NCBI RefSeq assembly: GCF_022398315.1
Contig: NZ_JAKEVF010000002.1
Location: 124,477 to 188,476, forward strand
Direction of reading: 5' to 3'
Length of the DNA: 64,000 bases
DNA from: Shewanella sp. Isolate11
GTDB lineage: Bacteria > Pseudomonadota > Gammaproteobacteria > Enterobacterales > Shewanellaceae
Part shown: positions 55,519 through 64,000 of the stretch, in pieces
How positions within the stretch are numbered: the stretch's first letter is position 1
Layout of the letters: each line of letters starts with the position of its first letter
Notes under the pieces: model-generated
What the model was told of the DNA's origin: nothing
Database searches by the model: none
The model's input: the letters and a program-made list of their open reading frames with translations, nothing else
Made by a program: the position numbers and the translations under genes

Positions 55519-57354
55519 ATGATGACTTCCTCAAGTTTTGATTCAGTTGCTTTTCTTAAGTCGGTCTCCTCGTCTGCAGGGGTATACCGCATGTATGATG
55601 GCGAAGGCACAGTTATCTACGTGGGTAAGGCCAAAGACTTAAAGAAACGTCTTAGTTCCTATTTTCGCAAGAATGTCACTAACGTTAAGACTCGTGCCTT
55701 GGTATCACATATACGTGATATCGATGTTACCTTGACTCACAGCGAAACCGATGCACTGCTGCTGGAAAACGATTACATCAAGCAGTACATGCCTAAATAC
55801 AATGTCTTGCTGCGTGATGATAAATCGTATCCTTATATCTTTTTAAGTAGTCATCAACATCCTAGGCTGGCTTATCACCGTGGTGCTAAGCGGGAGAAAG
55901 GTCAGTATTTCGGACCATACCCTAATGGTGGTGCGGTACGCGAAAGCCTGCATTTAATGCAAAAGCTATTTCCCGTACGTCAGTGTGATGATCTCTACTA
56001 TAAAGCGCGGTCTCGACCCTGTTTACAGTATCAAATTGCCCGTTGTAGTGCGCCTTGTGTTGATAAGGTATCGGATGAGGAGTACCAAGAGCAGGTTAAG
56101 TTGGCTACGCTGTTTTTAAAGGGCAAAGATCAGCAAGTGCTGGCGAGTTTAGTGGCCAAGATGGAGCAGGCCGCACAGAACATGCATTACGAAGACGCTG
56201 CCCGTTATCGCGATCAAATCAGTGCCCTAAGGCGAGTAGTAGAGCAGCAAGAAGTCTCTGGTAGTCATGGTGATATGGACGTGATCGGGGTGTATTTTGC
56301 TTCGGGCGTTGCTTGCTTTCATCTTCTGATTATTCGCAGCGGTAAGATCTTTGGTAGTCGTAGTTATTATCCGGCGGTGCCAGATGAGACAGAGTTAAGT
56401 GAAGTGCTACGAGCCTTTATGTTGCAGTTTTACCTAAATGTGGATAGCCAAAGAACCATCCCTAACGAAATTATCGTGAGTCATGAGTTTGAGGATATCC
56501 ATGAGTTAGAAGATGCCGTTAAGCAAGCATTAGAGAAAAACGTATCGATAAAAACTAAGGTGCGAAGTGAACGCGCCAGTTTTTTACGGATTGCTGATAC
56601 TAATGCCAAAAATGCAGTTGAAACGCGTTTGTCGCATCAAAATACTGTCGAACAACGTTTCTTGTTATTGGAAGAAGCTCTCGAGCAGAGCCAAAAAATC
56701 AACCGTATGGAGTGTTTCGATATCAGTCACACCATGGGTGAAAGCACAGTGGCTTCATGCGTGGTGTTCAATCGTGAAGGACCACATAAAGCCGATTATC
56801 GTCGTTATAACATCCATGGTATAACTCCGGGTGATGATTATGCCGCGATGAAGCAAGCAATTAGTCGGCGGTTTGATAAAGTTGATGTCAATGGCAAAAT
56901 TCCCGATATATTGTTTATTGACGGGGGGATTGGCCAGTTGCGGATCGCGCAAAAGGTGGTCAATGAGAAGTTTGCCCAGTTAGATGTCGCACCGACATTG
57001 ATTGGTGTCGCTAAAGGGGAAGGGCGTAAACCTGGGTTAGAAACCTTGATTTACGGTGAGAATGAAATTGCGTTTAATCTGCCAGCCGACTCTGGTGCGC
57101 TGCACTTAATCCAACATATTCGTGATGAGTCACATCGCTTTGCGATCACTGGCCATCGTAATAAACGTCAGAAGACACGTAATACCTCCACTTTAGAGTC
57201 GATAGCAGGTGTCGGTCCGAAACGCCGTAAAGCCTTGCTTCAGTATTTAGGTGGCTTACAACAAGTTAAAGGAGCCAGTGTTGCAGAGTTGGCAAAAGTA
57301 CCCGGTATTAGTCCAGAAATGGCACAAACAATACATGATGCATTGCGAGGGTAG
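55519..57354 (+). CDS. uvrC: Excinuclease ABC subunit C
   Basis: This 611-residue nucleotide-excision-repair nuclease has an N-terminal GIY-YIG domain ([27 protein letters not shown]), a cysteine-containing region ([13 protein letters not shown]), a UVR motif that binds UvrB ([26 protein letters not shown]), the RNase H-like C-terminal nuclease ([24 protein letters not shown]) and tandem helix-hairpin-helix motifs ([21 protein letters not shown]). It makes both incisions around a lesion. Two adjacent ATG codons start it; no strong ribosome site is seen, so coupling to uvrY is likely. Confidence 0.96.
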   Translation: MMTSSSFDSVAFLKSVSSSAGVYRMYDGEGTVIYVGKAKDLKKRLSSYFRKNVTNVKTRALVSHIRDIDVTLTHSETDALLLENDYIKQYMPKYNVLLRDDKSYPYIFLSSHQHPRLAYHRGAKREKGQYFGPYPNGGAVRESLHLMQKLFPVRQCDDLYYKARSRPCLQYQIARCSAPCVDKVSDEEYQEQVKLATLFLKGKDQQVLASLVAKMEQAAQNMHYEDAARYRDQISALRRVVEQQEVSGSHGDMDVIGVYFASGVACFHLLIIRSGKIFGSRSYYPAVPDETELSEVLRAFMLQFYLNVDSQRTIPNEIIVSHEFEDIHELEDAVKQALEKNVSIKTKVRSERASFLRIADTNAKNAVETRLSHQNTVEQRFLLLEEALEQSQKINRMECFDISHTMGESTVASCVVFNREGPHKADYRRYNIHGITPGDDYAAMKQAISRRFDKVDVNGKIPDILFIDGGIGQLRIAQKVVNEKFAQLDVAPTLIGVAKGEGRKPGLETLIYGENEIAFNLPADSGALHLIQHIRDESHRFAITGHRNKRQKTRNTSTLESIAGVGPKRRKALLQYLGGLQQVKGASVAELAKVPGISPEMAQTIHDALRG

Positions 57355-57401
57355 CAAAATTAAGGCAAGATTGGCGCTGCTTATAGATAACTGGTTTTCC
57401 C

Positions 57402-57959
57402 ATGCCGTTTAATGTACCGATAGCCTTGACCCTTTTCAGGCTAGTATTACTACCTGTTTTTGTAATTCTTTTTTATGTGCCTTATTCATGGTCACCCTTT
57501 GCGGCTGCGTTCGTTTTCTGGCTGGCGGCGGTCACCGATGCGTTAGATGGCTATGCAGCGAGAAAACTGAAGCAATCGACACGCTTTGGTGCTTTTCTCG
57601 ATCCTGTTGCAGATAAAATTATGGTTACGACAGCATTGGTGCTATTGGTCGCGCAATATAATGAAATTTGGTTGACCTTGCCGGCGCTGTTTATGATTGG
57701 CCGAGAAATTGTGATCTCAGCATTACGTGAGTGGATGGCTGAGATTGGTAAGCGTGGTGCCGTCGCCGTTTCTTGGATTGGTAAATATAAGACCGCTGCA
57801 CAAATGGTGGCCATCATCGGTTTAATTTGGCAGCCCAATACGTTTTTGACCTCTACCGCTGTTGTGCTTTTTTATATCGCTGCCATTTTAACTTTCTGGT
57901 CAATGGTTAGCTATATTATGGCAGCATGGAAGGATTTAACTGACGAATCGCACAATTAA
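57402..57959 (+). CDS. pgsA: CDP-diacylglycerol-glycerol-3-phosphate 3-phosphatidyltransferase
   Basis: This 185-residue inner-membrane enzyme makes phosphatidylglycerol phosphate. The CDP-alcohol phosphotransferase signature is complete: [27 protein letters not shown], with all catalytic aspartates. Four to five membrane helices are seen ([65 protein letters not shown]). It is the third gene of uvrY-uvrC-pgsA and precedes a tRNA operon, as in many gammaproteobacteria. Confidence 0.95.
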   Translation: MPFNVPIALTLFRLVLLPVFVILFYVPYSWSPFAAAFVFWLAAVTDALDGYAARKLKQSTRFGAFLDPVADKIMVTTALVLLVAQYNEIWLTLPALFMIGREIVISALREWMAEIGKRGAVAVSWIGKYKTAAQMVAIIGLIWQPNTFLTSTAVVLFYIAAILTFWSMVSYIMAAWKDLTDESHN

Positions 57960-58012
57960 AATGCAATGCGATCACTAAGTGTTCAAACGATCCATTTATG
58001 AGAAATAGGTCG

Positions 58013-58040
58013 TTGACAGTTAGGGGTAAATCGGTAGAAT
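58013..58040 (+). promoter_or_regulatory. Strong sigma-70 promoter of the tRNA-Gly/Cys/Leu operon
   Basis: TTGACA (58013-58018), a 16-base spacer and TAGAAT (58035-58040) are followed by GCCATTCCGC. Transcription would start near 58047 and run through the degenerate tRNA-Gly array before the real genes. Confidence 0.8.
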
Positions 58041-58087
58041 GCCATTCCGCAGTCAAGGAAAGCTTTACAGGCAGAATTGATTGAAGA

Positions 58088-58395
58088 ACAAAATTAGCTC
58101 AGTTGCTAAAGGTTAAGACGATACCTTTGTAATGTTTACAGTTAAAGTTGTTCGTAAAGTTAAGGCGACATTGGCTCAGTTGATAAAGGTTAAGACGATA
58201 CCTTTGTAATGTTTACAGTTAAAGTTGTTCGTAAAGTTAAGGCGACATTAGCTCAGTTGATAAAGGTTAAGACGATACCTTTGTAATGTTTACAGTTAAA
58301 GTTGTTCGTAAAGTTAAGGCGACATTAGCTCAGTTGGTAAAGGTCAAGACGATACCTTTGTGATGTTTACAGTTGAAGTTGTTCGTAAAGTTAAG
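58088..58395 (+). repeat. Four tandem 77-bp degenerate tRNA-Gly copies
   Basis: Units begin at 58088, 58165, 58242 and 58319, at exact 77-bp spacing, and the true tRNA-Gly begins at 58396. Each unit begins with the tRNA-Gly 5' part (GCGACATTAGCTCAGTTG; the first unit is eroded to ACAAAATTAGCTCAG). It diverges in the D-loop, keeps GATACCTT-like anticodon-stem bases and a TTCG resembling the T-loop, and has lost the acceptor pairing and CCA. The fourth unit is closest to the real gene in the D-loop (TTGGTAAAGG). Confidence 0.9.
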
Positions 58396-58471
58396 GCGAC
58401 ATTAGCTCAGTTGGTAGAGCGATACCTTGCCAAGGTATAGGTCATCGGTTCGAACCCGATATGTCGCTCCA
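58396..58471 (+). tRNA. tRNA-Gly (GCC)
   Basis: A 76-base gene with encoded CCA; acceptor GCGACAT/ATGTCGC, anticodon loop TTGCCAA, T-loop GGTTCGAACCC. It is preceded by the degenerate tandem copies. Confidence 0.98.
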
Positions 58472-58504
58472 ATTGCTTTTTTGGTTATAAGCTAATTGGA
58501 AAGT

Positions 58505-58578
58505 GGCGCGATGGCAGAATGGCTATGCTGCGGATTGCAAATCCGTCGATCTCGGTTCGACTCCGGGTCGCGCCTCCA
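58505..58578 (+). tRNA. tRNA-Cys (GCA)
   Basis: A 74-base gene with encoded CCA; acceptor GGCGCGA/TCGCGCC, anticodon loop ATTGCAAAT with GCA. Confidence 0.98.
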
Positions 58579-58628
58579 CTTTAAGTTTTAATGTTGGTTC
58601 ATTACAAATCAACGCTAAAACACACTTT

Positions 58629-58714
58629 GCCCGAGTGGTGGAATCGGTAGACACAAGGGATTTAAAATCCCTCGCTGAATAAGCGTGCCAGTTCAAGTCT
58701 GGCCTCGGGTACCA
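58629..58714 (+). tRNA. tRNA-Leu (TAA)
   Basis: An 86-base class II tRNA with encoded CCA; acceptor GCCCGAG/CTCGGGT, anticodon stem GGGAT/ATCCC with TAA, and a long variable arm (CGCTGAATAAGCG). Its 3' part is repeated twice downstream. Confidence 0.98.
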
Positions 58715-58732
58715 TCTTTAGATGACAAAAAC

Positions 58733-58758
58733 GCCTCAACATTAGTTGGGGCTTTTTT
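58733..58758 (+). terminator. Rho-independent terminator of the tRNA operon
   Basis: GCCTCAAC (58733-58740) pairs with GTTGGGGC (58745-58752) across ATTA, then T6. The same hairpin recurs in both downstream repeats (near 58898-58922 and 59063-59088). Confidence 0.92.
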
Positions 58759-58841
58759 GTGCCTTATCGCTTTGCGTATTAAAAATTTCCTTGGATTAAA
58801 TCCGCAATAATTTAGTGTTGAAAATTAAAACCCGCATCAAT

Positions 58842-58880
58842 TGAATAAGCGTGCCAGTTCAAGTCTGGCCTCGGGTACCA
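58842..58880 (+). pseudogene. tRNA-Leu 3' fragment, copy 2
   Basis: It matches the last 39 bases of tRNA-Leu (variable arm, T-arm, acceptor 3' strand, CCA) with only the first base or so differing. It has no 5' half, so it cannot fold as a tRNA. Confidence 0.85.
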
Positions 58881-59006
58881 TCTTTAGATGACAAAAAACC
58901 TCAACATTAGTTGGGGCTTTTTTGTGTCTTATTGTTTTTTGTATTAACAATTTCCTTGGATGAAATCCGCAACAATTAAGTGTTGAAAATTAAAATCCGT
59001 ATCAAT

Positions 59007-59045
59007 TGAATAAGCGTACCAGTTCAAGTCTGGCCTCGGGTACCA
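59007..59045 (+). pseudogene. tRNA-Leu 3' fragment, copy 3
   Basis: It matches the same 3' part of tRNA-Leu with one substitution (GTACC for GTGCC), and is followed by the third terminator copy. Confidence 0.85.
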
Positions 59046-59220
59046 TCTTTAGATGACAAAAACGCCTCAACATTAGTTGGGGCTTTTTTGTGTCCATTTA
59101 TGCAATAAATACCGAAGAAAGAGTGTTTGGTTAGCTTTGCGTACTTGCTTATAAAAAATTTATCTTGAGTTCAGCAGGAGAGAAATCGATCTGTGCACCA
59201 TAATTACCCTAGGAGGAATT

Positions 59221-60651
59221 ATGATGCGAACAATTGTATTATTTATTGTCTTGCTGTCAGGGTTGGCTATGTCTTCAATGTCATCCGCTGTCGGTCGAGC
59301 TGATGCCGCTATGATTTCTCTTATCCAGCAGGCTCAGTTGATATCACTTGTTGAGCCAAGAGAGCCTTTTGTTTTCTATCAACAACGTCTAGAAACAGAG
59401 AGTGAAAGTAACGCTCAACCTGTCTTTGACTCCTTGTCAAAACCTGAGTTCTATGAGCTGGCGACGGCAATAGCCGACTTTTGGCAACGTCATGGCATCG
59501 CTATTCGCGCCCCTCAATCGATTCATGATCCAGATATCTTCACTGCTGTGATGGCATTAGAGCCAGAGGTTGATGGTTATTTGCAGTTAAATAATCGTAT
59601 TCGTTATTTAACTTGGCTAGCAAAGCAGCACCAATGGCGTCCGCTGCATTTTATTGGTCTATTAAAACCCGGTCAGAGTGCGTCAATTGTGCCTGAAATT
59701 ACCGAGCGTTTGATGTGGTTGCGGGATTACAGTGCAGAGTATGATCCAGCAAGTTCAAGCAAAGTCGATTATTACGATGATACTTTGCGTAGTGCGGTGA
59801 TGCGCTTTCAATGGCGTCACGGCTTAAAACAAGATGGCATTATTGGTCCTGATACCATCCGCTGGCTCAATCGCACGCCGCTAGAACGAGCTAAGTTATT
59901 GGCATTTAATTTCATTGAGCGTGCCCAATATATGTCTCATGTCGGCGATCGTTACTTATTAATAAATATCCCGGCCTATGAAATGGTACTGGTCGATGGT
60001 GCGCAAATTGCGTTACGTTCGAAAGTTATTGTAGGTAAACCCTATCGGCAGACCCCCATTTTAAAAGGCGAGATAAGCAATCTTGTACTAAATCCCAGCT
60101 GGAATGTGCCAAGAAAACTGGTTAAATATGATCTGCTTCCTAAGGTCCGCCAAGATGGAGGCTATTTGAGCCGTCGAAATTTTCAAGCGTTTAATTATGA
60201 CGGTCAACTAGTAACTAAAACACCACAAGAGTGGAGCGATGTGGCCAGAGGCCGTTTTCCCTATCGTTTGGTACAAAAGCCTGGGGTGGGCAATACTCTA
60301 GGCCGCTATAAATTTTTCTTTGAAAACCCGTACAGTGTTTATTTACACGATACCAGTGACAAGGGATTATTCGCTAGGAGTGATAGAGCATTGTCTTCGG
60401 GCTGTATTCGAATTGAGAAAGTAGAGCAGCTAGCAAATTGGATGGCATCATACTTAGTTAGTGATAAGCAAACTTGGGTAGATATGCAGATTGAGCGCAA
60501 TAAAACTCAGTGGTTTGCGTTTGATCACAAATTACCTATTCATTTAGTTTACTGGACGTCATGGCTAGATGGCCAAAATATCGCACAGTTCAGAGATGAC
60601 ATATACAATAGAAATCAGAATATTACTGCAACATTACACGCCAAATACTAA
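59221..60651 (+). CDS. ycbB: L,D-transpeptidase (YcbB/LdtD type)
   Basis: This 476-residue periplasmic enzyme forms 3-3 cross-links in peptidoglycan. It has a signal peptide (cleavage near SSAVG), a peptidoglycan-binding_1 domain (VDYYDDTLRSAVMRFQWRHGLKQDGIIGPDTIRWLNRTP) and a YkuD catalytic domain with His in VYLHDTSDKGLF and nucleophile Cys395 in RALSSGCIRIEKVEQL. It is shorter than E. coli LdtD (615), mainly in the N-terminal part. AGGAGG lies 4 bases before the first ATG and 7 before the second (59224), so the latter may be the real start. ycbK follows, as in E. coli. Confidence 0.93.
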   Translation: MMRTIVLFIVLLSGLAMSSMSSAVGRADAAMISLIQQAQLISLVEPREPFVFYQQRLETESESNAQPVFDSLSKPEFYELATAIADFWQRHGIAIRAPQSIHDPDIFTAVMALEPEVDGYLQLNNRIRYLTWLAKQHQWRPLHFIGLLKPGQSASIVPEITERLMWLRDYSAEYDPASSSKVDYYDDTLRSAVMRFQWRHGLKQDGIIGPDTIRWLNRTPLERAKLLAFNFIERAQYMSHVGDRYLLINIPAYEMVLVDGAQIALRSKVIVGKPYRQTPILKGEISNLVLNPSWNVPRKLVKYDLLPKVRQDGGYLSRRNFQAFNYDGQLVTKTPQEWSDVARGRFPYRLVQKPGVGNTLGRYKFFFENPYSVYLHDTSDKGLFARSDRALSSGCIRIEKVEQLANWMASYLVSDKQTWVDMQIERNKTQWFAFDHKLPIHLVYWTSWLDGQNIAQFRDDIYNRNQNITATLHAKY

Positions 60652-60762
60652 AGCCTGCCTAGGTTTGAGTTATTATTCAGTCTAAAAATACTGCTTGATC
60701 TTCGGTTTCATTCCGTTTAATTTGTGCGGCCTTGTTGGTCAAAAAGTGAACGGTGGTGTGAA

Positions 60763-61311
60763 TTGACAGTAGTGTGTCCTGCGCGTAGGCAGTTGTTATT
60801 AGGTCTTGGTGGTGTTGCAATGTTCTCTATGGTTGCACCAAAAGCTCAAGCAAGCCGTTCGGCAACAGGCGTTCGCAGCTTAAGTTTTTATAATAGACAT
60901 ACAGGCGAAAGAGGGCACGGAAGCTATTGGGTTGACGGACACTATCAAGCAGAAACATTGAGTGATTTTAATCATCTTCTGCGTGATCATCGTGCCAATC
61001 AAATTGCACCTATGGATAAGCGATTATTTGACTTGTTATTCACTTTGAAGCAAACCTTAAATGTGGAACATGAGTTTCATGTTATCTCTGGTTACCGTTG
61101 TCCAAAGACTAATGCTATGTTGGCATCGAAAAGCAATGGCGTAGCCAAGAAAAGTTATCATATGAAAGGTATGGCGATGGATATTGCGATTCCTGGGGTC
61201 GAGCTAAAAGACTTGCGTGATGCCGCACGTTCATTGAAATTGGGCGGCGTCGGATTTTATCCAAACTCAGGTTTTGTACATGTGGACACGGGCCCAGTTC
61301 GAACTTGGTAA
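60763..61311 (+). CDS. ycbK: YcbK-like DUF882 / M15 family protein (Tat signal)
   Basis: This protein of about 182 residues has a twin-arginine-type signal (ARRQLLLGLGG). A zinc-dependent M15-like domain follows, with ligand-bearing blocks ISGYRCPKTNAML, KKSYHMKGMAMDIAI and GFVHVDTGP. It is related to D-Ala-D-Ala peptidases; E. coli YcbK is 182 residues. No ATG fits: GTG at 60724 or TTG at 60763 can start it. The TTG is chosen because it gives the E. coli length and puts the RR at the same position (8-9). It is probably secreted by Tat and acts on peptidoglycan. Confidence 0.85.
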   Translation: MTVVCPARRQLLLGLGGVAMFSMVAPKAQASRSATGVRSLSFYNRHTGERGHGSYWVDGHYQAETLSDFNHLLRDHRANQIAPMDKRLFDLLFTLKQTLNVEHEFHVISGYRCPKTNAMLASKSNGVAKKSYHMKGMAMDIAIPGVELKDLRDAARSLKLGGVGFYPNSGFVHVDTGPVRTW

Positions 61312-61392
61312 CGACTCATAAAACAGCTGATTCAGATAACTTCTATTTGTTATGTGGGCTTGCTTGTGCTAGTATTCGCTCGCTTTAAATGA

Positions 61393-61419
61393 GGTCATCG
61401 TTGGTCGAGAACGGTGATC
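61393..61419 (+). promoter_or_regulatory. rplY leader hairpin
   Basis: GGTCATCGTT (61393-61402) pairs with AACGGTGATC (61410-61419), ten pairs including two G-T wobbles, across a 7-base loop. It lies 34 bases before the rplY ATG and may be an autogenous control element. Confidence 0.5.
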
Positions 61420-61452
61420 ACCCAAAACTTTATTAAAATAAGTGAGTAAACT

Positions 61453-61740
61453 ATGTCTTACGCAATTACTGCACAAACCCGTACTGAAATAGGGAAAGGT
61501 TCGAGCCGCCGCCTACGTCATGCTGGTAAAGTACCTGCTGTTATCTACGGTGCTGGCAAAGAAGCTGTTTCTATTGAATTCGACCACAAAGATATTATCA
61601 ACATTCAAACGAATGAAGATTTCTACACTTCTGATTTAACTATCGTTTTAGATGGTAAAGAAGTTAAAGTCCGCGTTCAAGCTATGCAACGTCATGCGTT
61701 CAAGCCACTTATCGAACATGTGGATTTCACTTTCGCTTAA
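61453..61740 (+). CDS. rplY: 50S ribosomal protein bL25
   Basis: This 95-residue short-form bL25 (no CTC extension) binds 5S rRNA. Characteristic blocks are [24 protein letters not shown] and the terminal [21 protein letters not shown]. It is transcribed alone: a structured leader precedes it and a strong terminator follows. Codon use is of the highly expressed type. Confidence 0.97.
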   Translation: MSYAITAQTRTEIGKGSSRRLRHAGKVPAVIYGAGKEAVSIEFDHKDIINIQTNEDFYTSDLTIVLDGKEVKVRVQAMQRHAFKPLIEHVDFTFA

Positions 61741-61756
61741 TGCGGAATTGAAACAA

Positions 61757-61785
61757 TAAAAAAGCGCCTTTATGGCGCTTTTTTA
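61757..61785 (+). terminator. Rho-independent terminator after rplY (bidirectional)
   Basis: AAAGCGCC (61761-61768) pairs with GGCGCTTT (61774-61781) across TTTAT, with A and T runs on both sides. It serves rplY and probably also the convergent ycgB. Confidence 0.94.
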
Positions 61786-61796
61786 TTGGCTAATAT

Positions 61797-63323
61797 CTAG
61801 ATATTTTCCAGTTCGGTTTGTTTATCTGGGCAGGTAGAGATGATTTGTGTTTGTCCGTCTTCGTCTATCTGCTCTAGAGTTACAGTGAATCCCCACAGAC
61901 GATGAAGGTGTTTGACCACCTCATGGCAGCTTTCATCTAGTGGAATTCGGTTTATGGGGATATAGCGCAATACCAGTGAACGATCTCCCGATATCGCGAC
62001 ACTTTGTACTTGAATATTTGGTTCATTATTCGATAGGTTATATTGTTGCGATAGTTTGTTTCTTATGTCGTGATAGCCCTGTTCATCATGGATTGCAGAT
62101 ATGCTTAAGTAATTCTTCTTATCATTATCCAGAATACTAAAGAGTTTGAACTGCCGAATGATATTGGGTGACAGATACTGACTAATGAAACTCTCATCTT
62201 TAAAATTTTCCATAGCAAAGTGCAGGGTATCTAACCAGTTACTGCCTGCAATTTCAGGAAACCAACGTCGATCCTCATCTGTGGGGGATTCACAGATACG
62301 GCGGATATCGACAAACATATTAAAGCCGAGAGCATAAGGGTTAATGCCTGAGTAATAAGGGCTATTGTAGCTAGGCTGTGCAATCACATTGGTATGATTT
62401 TGTAAAAACTCAATCATAAAGCGATCGCTGACTAAGCCTTCATCATAGAGATGGTTGAGTAAGGTGTAATGCCAAAATGTTGCCCAACCTTCGTTCATCA
62501 CTTGGGTTTGTCGTTGTGGATAAAAATATTGGCCCATCTTCCTGACTATTCGAACAATTTCTCGTTGCCAAGGTTCTAATAAAGGCGCATTTTTTTCGAT
62601 AAAATAGAGAATGTTTTCTTGGGGTTCTGCAGGAAAGTTTGTCAACTCAGAAGGCTTAACTGCCGCTTGATTAAGCGGAATTGTGCGCCATAGATCGTTT
62701 ACCTGGCTTTGAAGATATTCTTCCCGTTCTTTTTGACGTACTTTTTCCTCTTTAAATGAGATCTCACTAGGGCGTTTATAGCGGTCGACGCCATAATTCA
62801 TTAGGGCATGACAAGAGTCTATAAGTAGCTCAACTTGCTCAACGCCATAGCGTTCTTCACATTCACGAATATAGTTCTTTGCAAAGACTAAGTAATCGAT
62901 AATTGAACTCGCATCGGTCCAGGTTTTAAACAGGTAATTGTTTTTAAAAAAGCTGTTGTGGCCAAAGCTAGCATGAGCCATTACCAAGGCTTGCATGGTA
63001 ATAGTGTTCTCTTCCATCAAATAGGCAATGCAGGGATCGGAGTTAATTACAATCTCATAGGCTAAGCCCATTTGGCCTCGCTTATAACCCTGTTCTGTTT
63101 CGATAAACTTTTTACCAAAAGACCAATGAGTGTAACCGATTGGCATACCTATCCCCGCATAGGCATCCATCATCTGCTCGGCTGTGATCACCTCAATTTG
63201 ATTGGGGTAGGTGGTTAAACGATAATGCTTAGCGACCCGCTCTATTTCCGTGAGGTAGGATTGTAATAATTCAAAATTCCAATCGGGCCCATCGTCTAAT
63301 ACCGTACTTTTTTTTCTCGTCAT
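61797..63323 (-). CDS. ycgB: SpoVR family protein YcgB
   Basis: This 508-residue cytoplasmic protein matches E. coli YcgB (about 510): LDDGPDWNFELLQSYLTEIERVAKHYRL, IGMPIGYTHWSFGKKF, EIVINSDPCIAYLMEENT, MNEGWATFWHYTLLNHLYD and GINPYALGFNMFVDIRRI. Histidine and glutamate-rich blocks (MAHASFGHNSFFKNN; EGWATFWHY) suggest a metal site. The family has no confirmed activity in gammaproteobacteria. It is 8 bases downstream of yeaH, so they share an operon. Confidence 0.94.
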   Translation of the reverse strand: MTRKKSTVLDDGPDWNFELLQSYLTEIERVAKHYRLTTYPNQIEVITAEQMMDAYAGIGMPIGYTHWSFGKKFIETEQGYKRGQMGLAYEIVINSDPCIAYLMEENTITMQALVMAHASFGHNSFFKNNYLFKTWTDASSIIDYLVFAKNYIRECEERYGVEQVELLIDSCHALMNYGVDRYKRPSEISFKEEKVRQKEREEYLQSQVNDLWRTIPLNQAAVKPSELTNFPAEPQENILYFIEKNAPLLEPWQREIVRIVRKMGQYFYPQRQTQVMNEGWATFWHYTLLNHLYDEGLVSDRFMIEFLQNHTNVIAQPSYNSPYYSGINPYALGFNMFVDIRRICESPTDEDRRWFPEIAGSNWLDTLHFAMENFKDESFISQYLSPNIIRQFKLFSILDNDKKNYLSISAIHDEQGYHDIRNKLSQQYNLSNNEPNIQVQSVAISGDRSLVLRYIPINRIPLDESCHEVVKHLHRLWGFTVTLEQIDEDGQTQIISTCPDKQTELENI

Positions 63324-63331
63324 AAGCCCCC

Positions 63332-64000
63332 CTAAACCGCCTGCTTCTTAAATAATTCCCTAAAGACAGGGTAAATATCTTCCGCCTGTCTGATGTGCTG
63401 AACGGCGATATTGTCATGGCTTTTTTGTAGCTGTTCATACTCTCGCCACAGCGTTTGGTGGGCACGATTGGTGATTTCGATATAGCTAAAATAGCGCACG
63501 ACGGGCAGAAGTTGTTTTTCTAAAATGTGTCTGCACGTTGGTGAATCATCAGCCCAGTTATCGCCATCAGAGGCTTGTGCGGCATAGATATTCCACTCAT
63601 TTTTTGGGTAGCGTTCTCTTTGTATTTGATGCATTAAATTCAGCGCACTTGAAACAATAGTGCCACCCGTTTCTTGGGAGTAGAAAAACTCGTGTTCGTC
63701 GACCTCTTTGGCTTGAGTATGGTGCCGGATATACACCACCTCTAAGTTTTTATAGGTACGAGTGAGAAATAGATACAGCAAGATATAAAAGCGTTTTGCC
63801 ATATCTTTTGTGGCTTGATCCATCGAGCCGGATACATCCATAAGGCAAAACATCACAGCTTGGCTTGATGGCACCTCACGTTTGGCAAAATTGTTATAAC
63901 GTAAGTCAAAGGTATCGATAAAAGGCACTTTTGCGATACGGGTTTCAAGTTGTTCGATTTGTGTTGTTAAATCGATGATTCGTTCTGCATCTGAACCTGG
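63332..64000 (-). CDS. yeaH: YeaH/YhbH family protein (5' end cut by window)
   Basis: Reading the minus strand, the frame is open from the window edge ([19 protein letters not shown]...), so the first half of the roughly 425-residue protein is missing. The visible 222 residues include a VWA-like MIDAS motif ([10 protein letters not shown]), [25 protein letters not shown], the [11 protein letters not shown] block, [15 protein letters not shown], and the C-terminal [17 protein letters not shown] end. YeaH is encoded with the PrkA-like kinase YeaG and YcgB and takes part in nutrient-stress responses. A yeaG gene is expected just outside the window. Confidence 0.94.
   Translation of the reverse strand, partial: PGSDAERIIDLTTQIEQLETRIAKVPFIDTFDLRYNNFAKREVPSSQAVMFCLMDVSGSMDQATKDMAKRFYILLYLFLTRTYKNLEVVYIRHHTQAKEVDEHEFFYSQETGGTIVSSALNLMHQIQRERYPKNEWNIYAAQASDGDNWADDSPTCRHILEKQLLPVVRYFSYIEITNRAHQTLWREYEQLQKSHDNIAVQHIRQAEDIYPVFRELFKKQAV

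Larger units (their letters stand above)
58676..59092 (+). repeat. Tandem 165-bp repeat of tRNA-Leu 3' end plus terminator
   Basis: The block from the tRNA-Leu variable arm (TGAATAAGCG at 58676) through CCA, the terminator and a following spacer recurs at 58842 and, in part, at 59007 (spacing 166 and 165). The spacers also align (TTTCCTTGGAT..AAATCCGCAA, then GTGTTGAAAATTAAAA). The third copy ends after its terminator. It occupies the otherwise gene-free gap before ycbB. Confidence 0.92.

Noticed and set aside
58088..58471. Possible CRISPR array from regular repeats
   Set aside because: The repeats are contiguous 77-bp units with no unique spacers and end in a functional tRNA; no cas genes are present.
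58676..59092. Attachment-site scars of an integrated element
   Set aside because: The copies include the terminator and spacer, are only 165 bp apart and carry no integrase or cargo, so tandem duplication is simpler; kept only as an alternative.

Overview
The window looks like a chromosomal segment of a marine gammaproteobacterium of the Shewanella type. The evidence is gene content and order: a large NAD-glutamate dehydrogenase next to pyrD-zapC-rlmKL-uup, an acnD/prpF-type methylcitrate operon headed by a GntR regulator, a proteobacterial dedicated sortase locus, and blocks syntenic with E. coli (letAB-yebG-msrC-proQ-prc-pepN, ycbZ-fabA-rmf, uvrY-uvrC-pgsA, ycbB-ycbK, yeaH-ycgB). The species cannot be fixed from the sequence. 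No transposase, integrase, prophage or CRISPR array was seen. The genes at both ends (a MarR regulator on the left, yeaH on the right) are cut by the window.

Layout. 1-2447: a MarR/HlyD/DUF2955 efflux operon. 2542-5949: the Hsp70-like yegD, the lipoprotein creA, and metC (minus strand). 6042-12713: a complete proteobacterial dedicated sortase system, with histidine kinase and response regulator facing an OmpA-like protein, a VIT/VWA sortase substrate and a class GN sortase. 12790-16652: the letB seven-MCE lipid-transport tunnel with letA split into two genes. 16837-23580: LexA-boxed yebG with msrC, then proQ, prc, pepN and a DUF2835 gene. 23900-30727: a four-gene cassette (DUF1302 outer-membrane protein, DUF1329 LolA-like protein, YCF48 propeller, MMPL-type RND transporter) that looks like an uncharacterised trans-envelope lipid or hydrophobe export system. 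30987-44960: gdhB, pyrD, zapC, three tandem initiator tRNAs (minus), rlmKL, a glutaredoxin-like gene, uup, a DUF3466 protein with a GlyGly-CTERM-like tail, and rmf. 45289-47580: fabA (with a FabR-like operator) and ycbZ. 47757-54554: prpR(GntR)-prpB-prpC-acnD-prpF, with repeated TTGTCGACAA palindromes and a perfect hairpin in each gap between the enzyme genes. 54851-57959: uvrY-uvrC-pgsA. 58013-59092: a tRNA-Gly/Cys/Leu operon flanked by unusual tRNA-derived repeats. 59221-64000: ycbB, ycbK, rplY, ycgB(spoVR) and partial yeaH.

Functionally the window is rich in envelope biology: surface protein sorting, MCE lipid transport, the RND/DUF1302/DUF1329 cassette, the periplasmic protease Prc, an L,D-transpeptidase, and YcbK. 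It also carries propionate/2-methylcitrate catabolism, amino-acid catabolism, ribosome hibernation and tRNA supply. The observations most worth following up are the DUF1302-DUF1329-YCF48-RND cassette, the terminator-like hairpin inside the 5' end of the sortase-substrate gene, the transcribed 77-bp array of degenerate tRNA-Gly copies, and the tandem repeats of the tRNA-Leu 3' end plus terminator.
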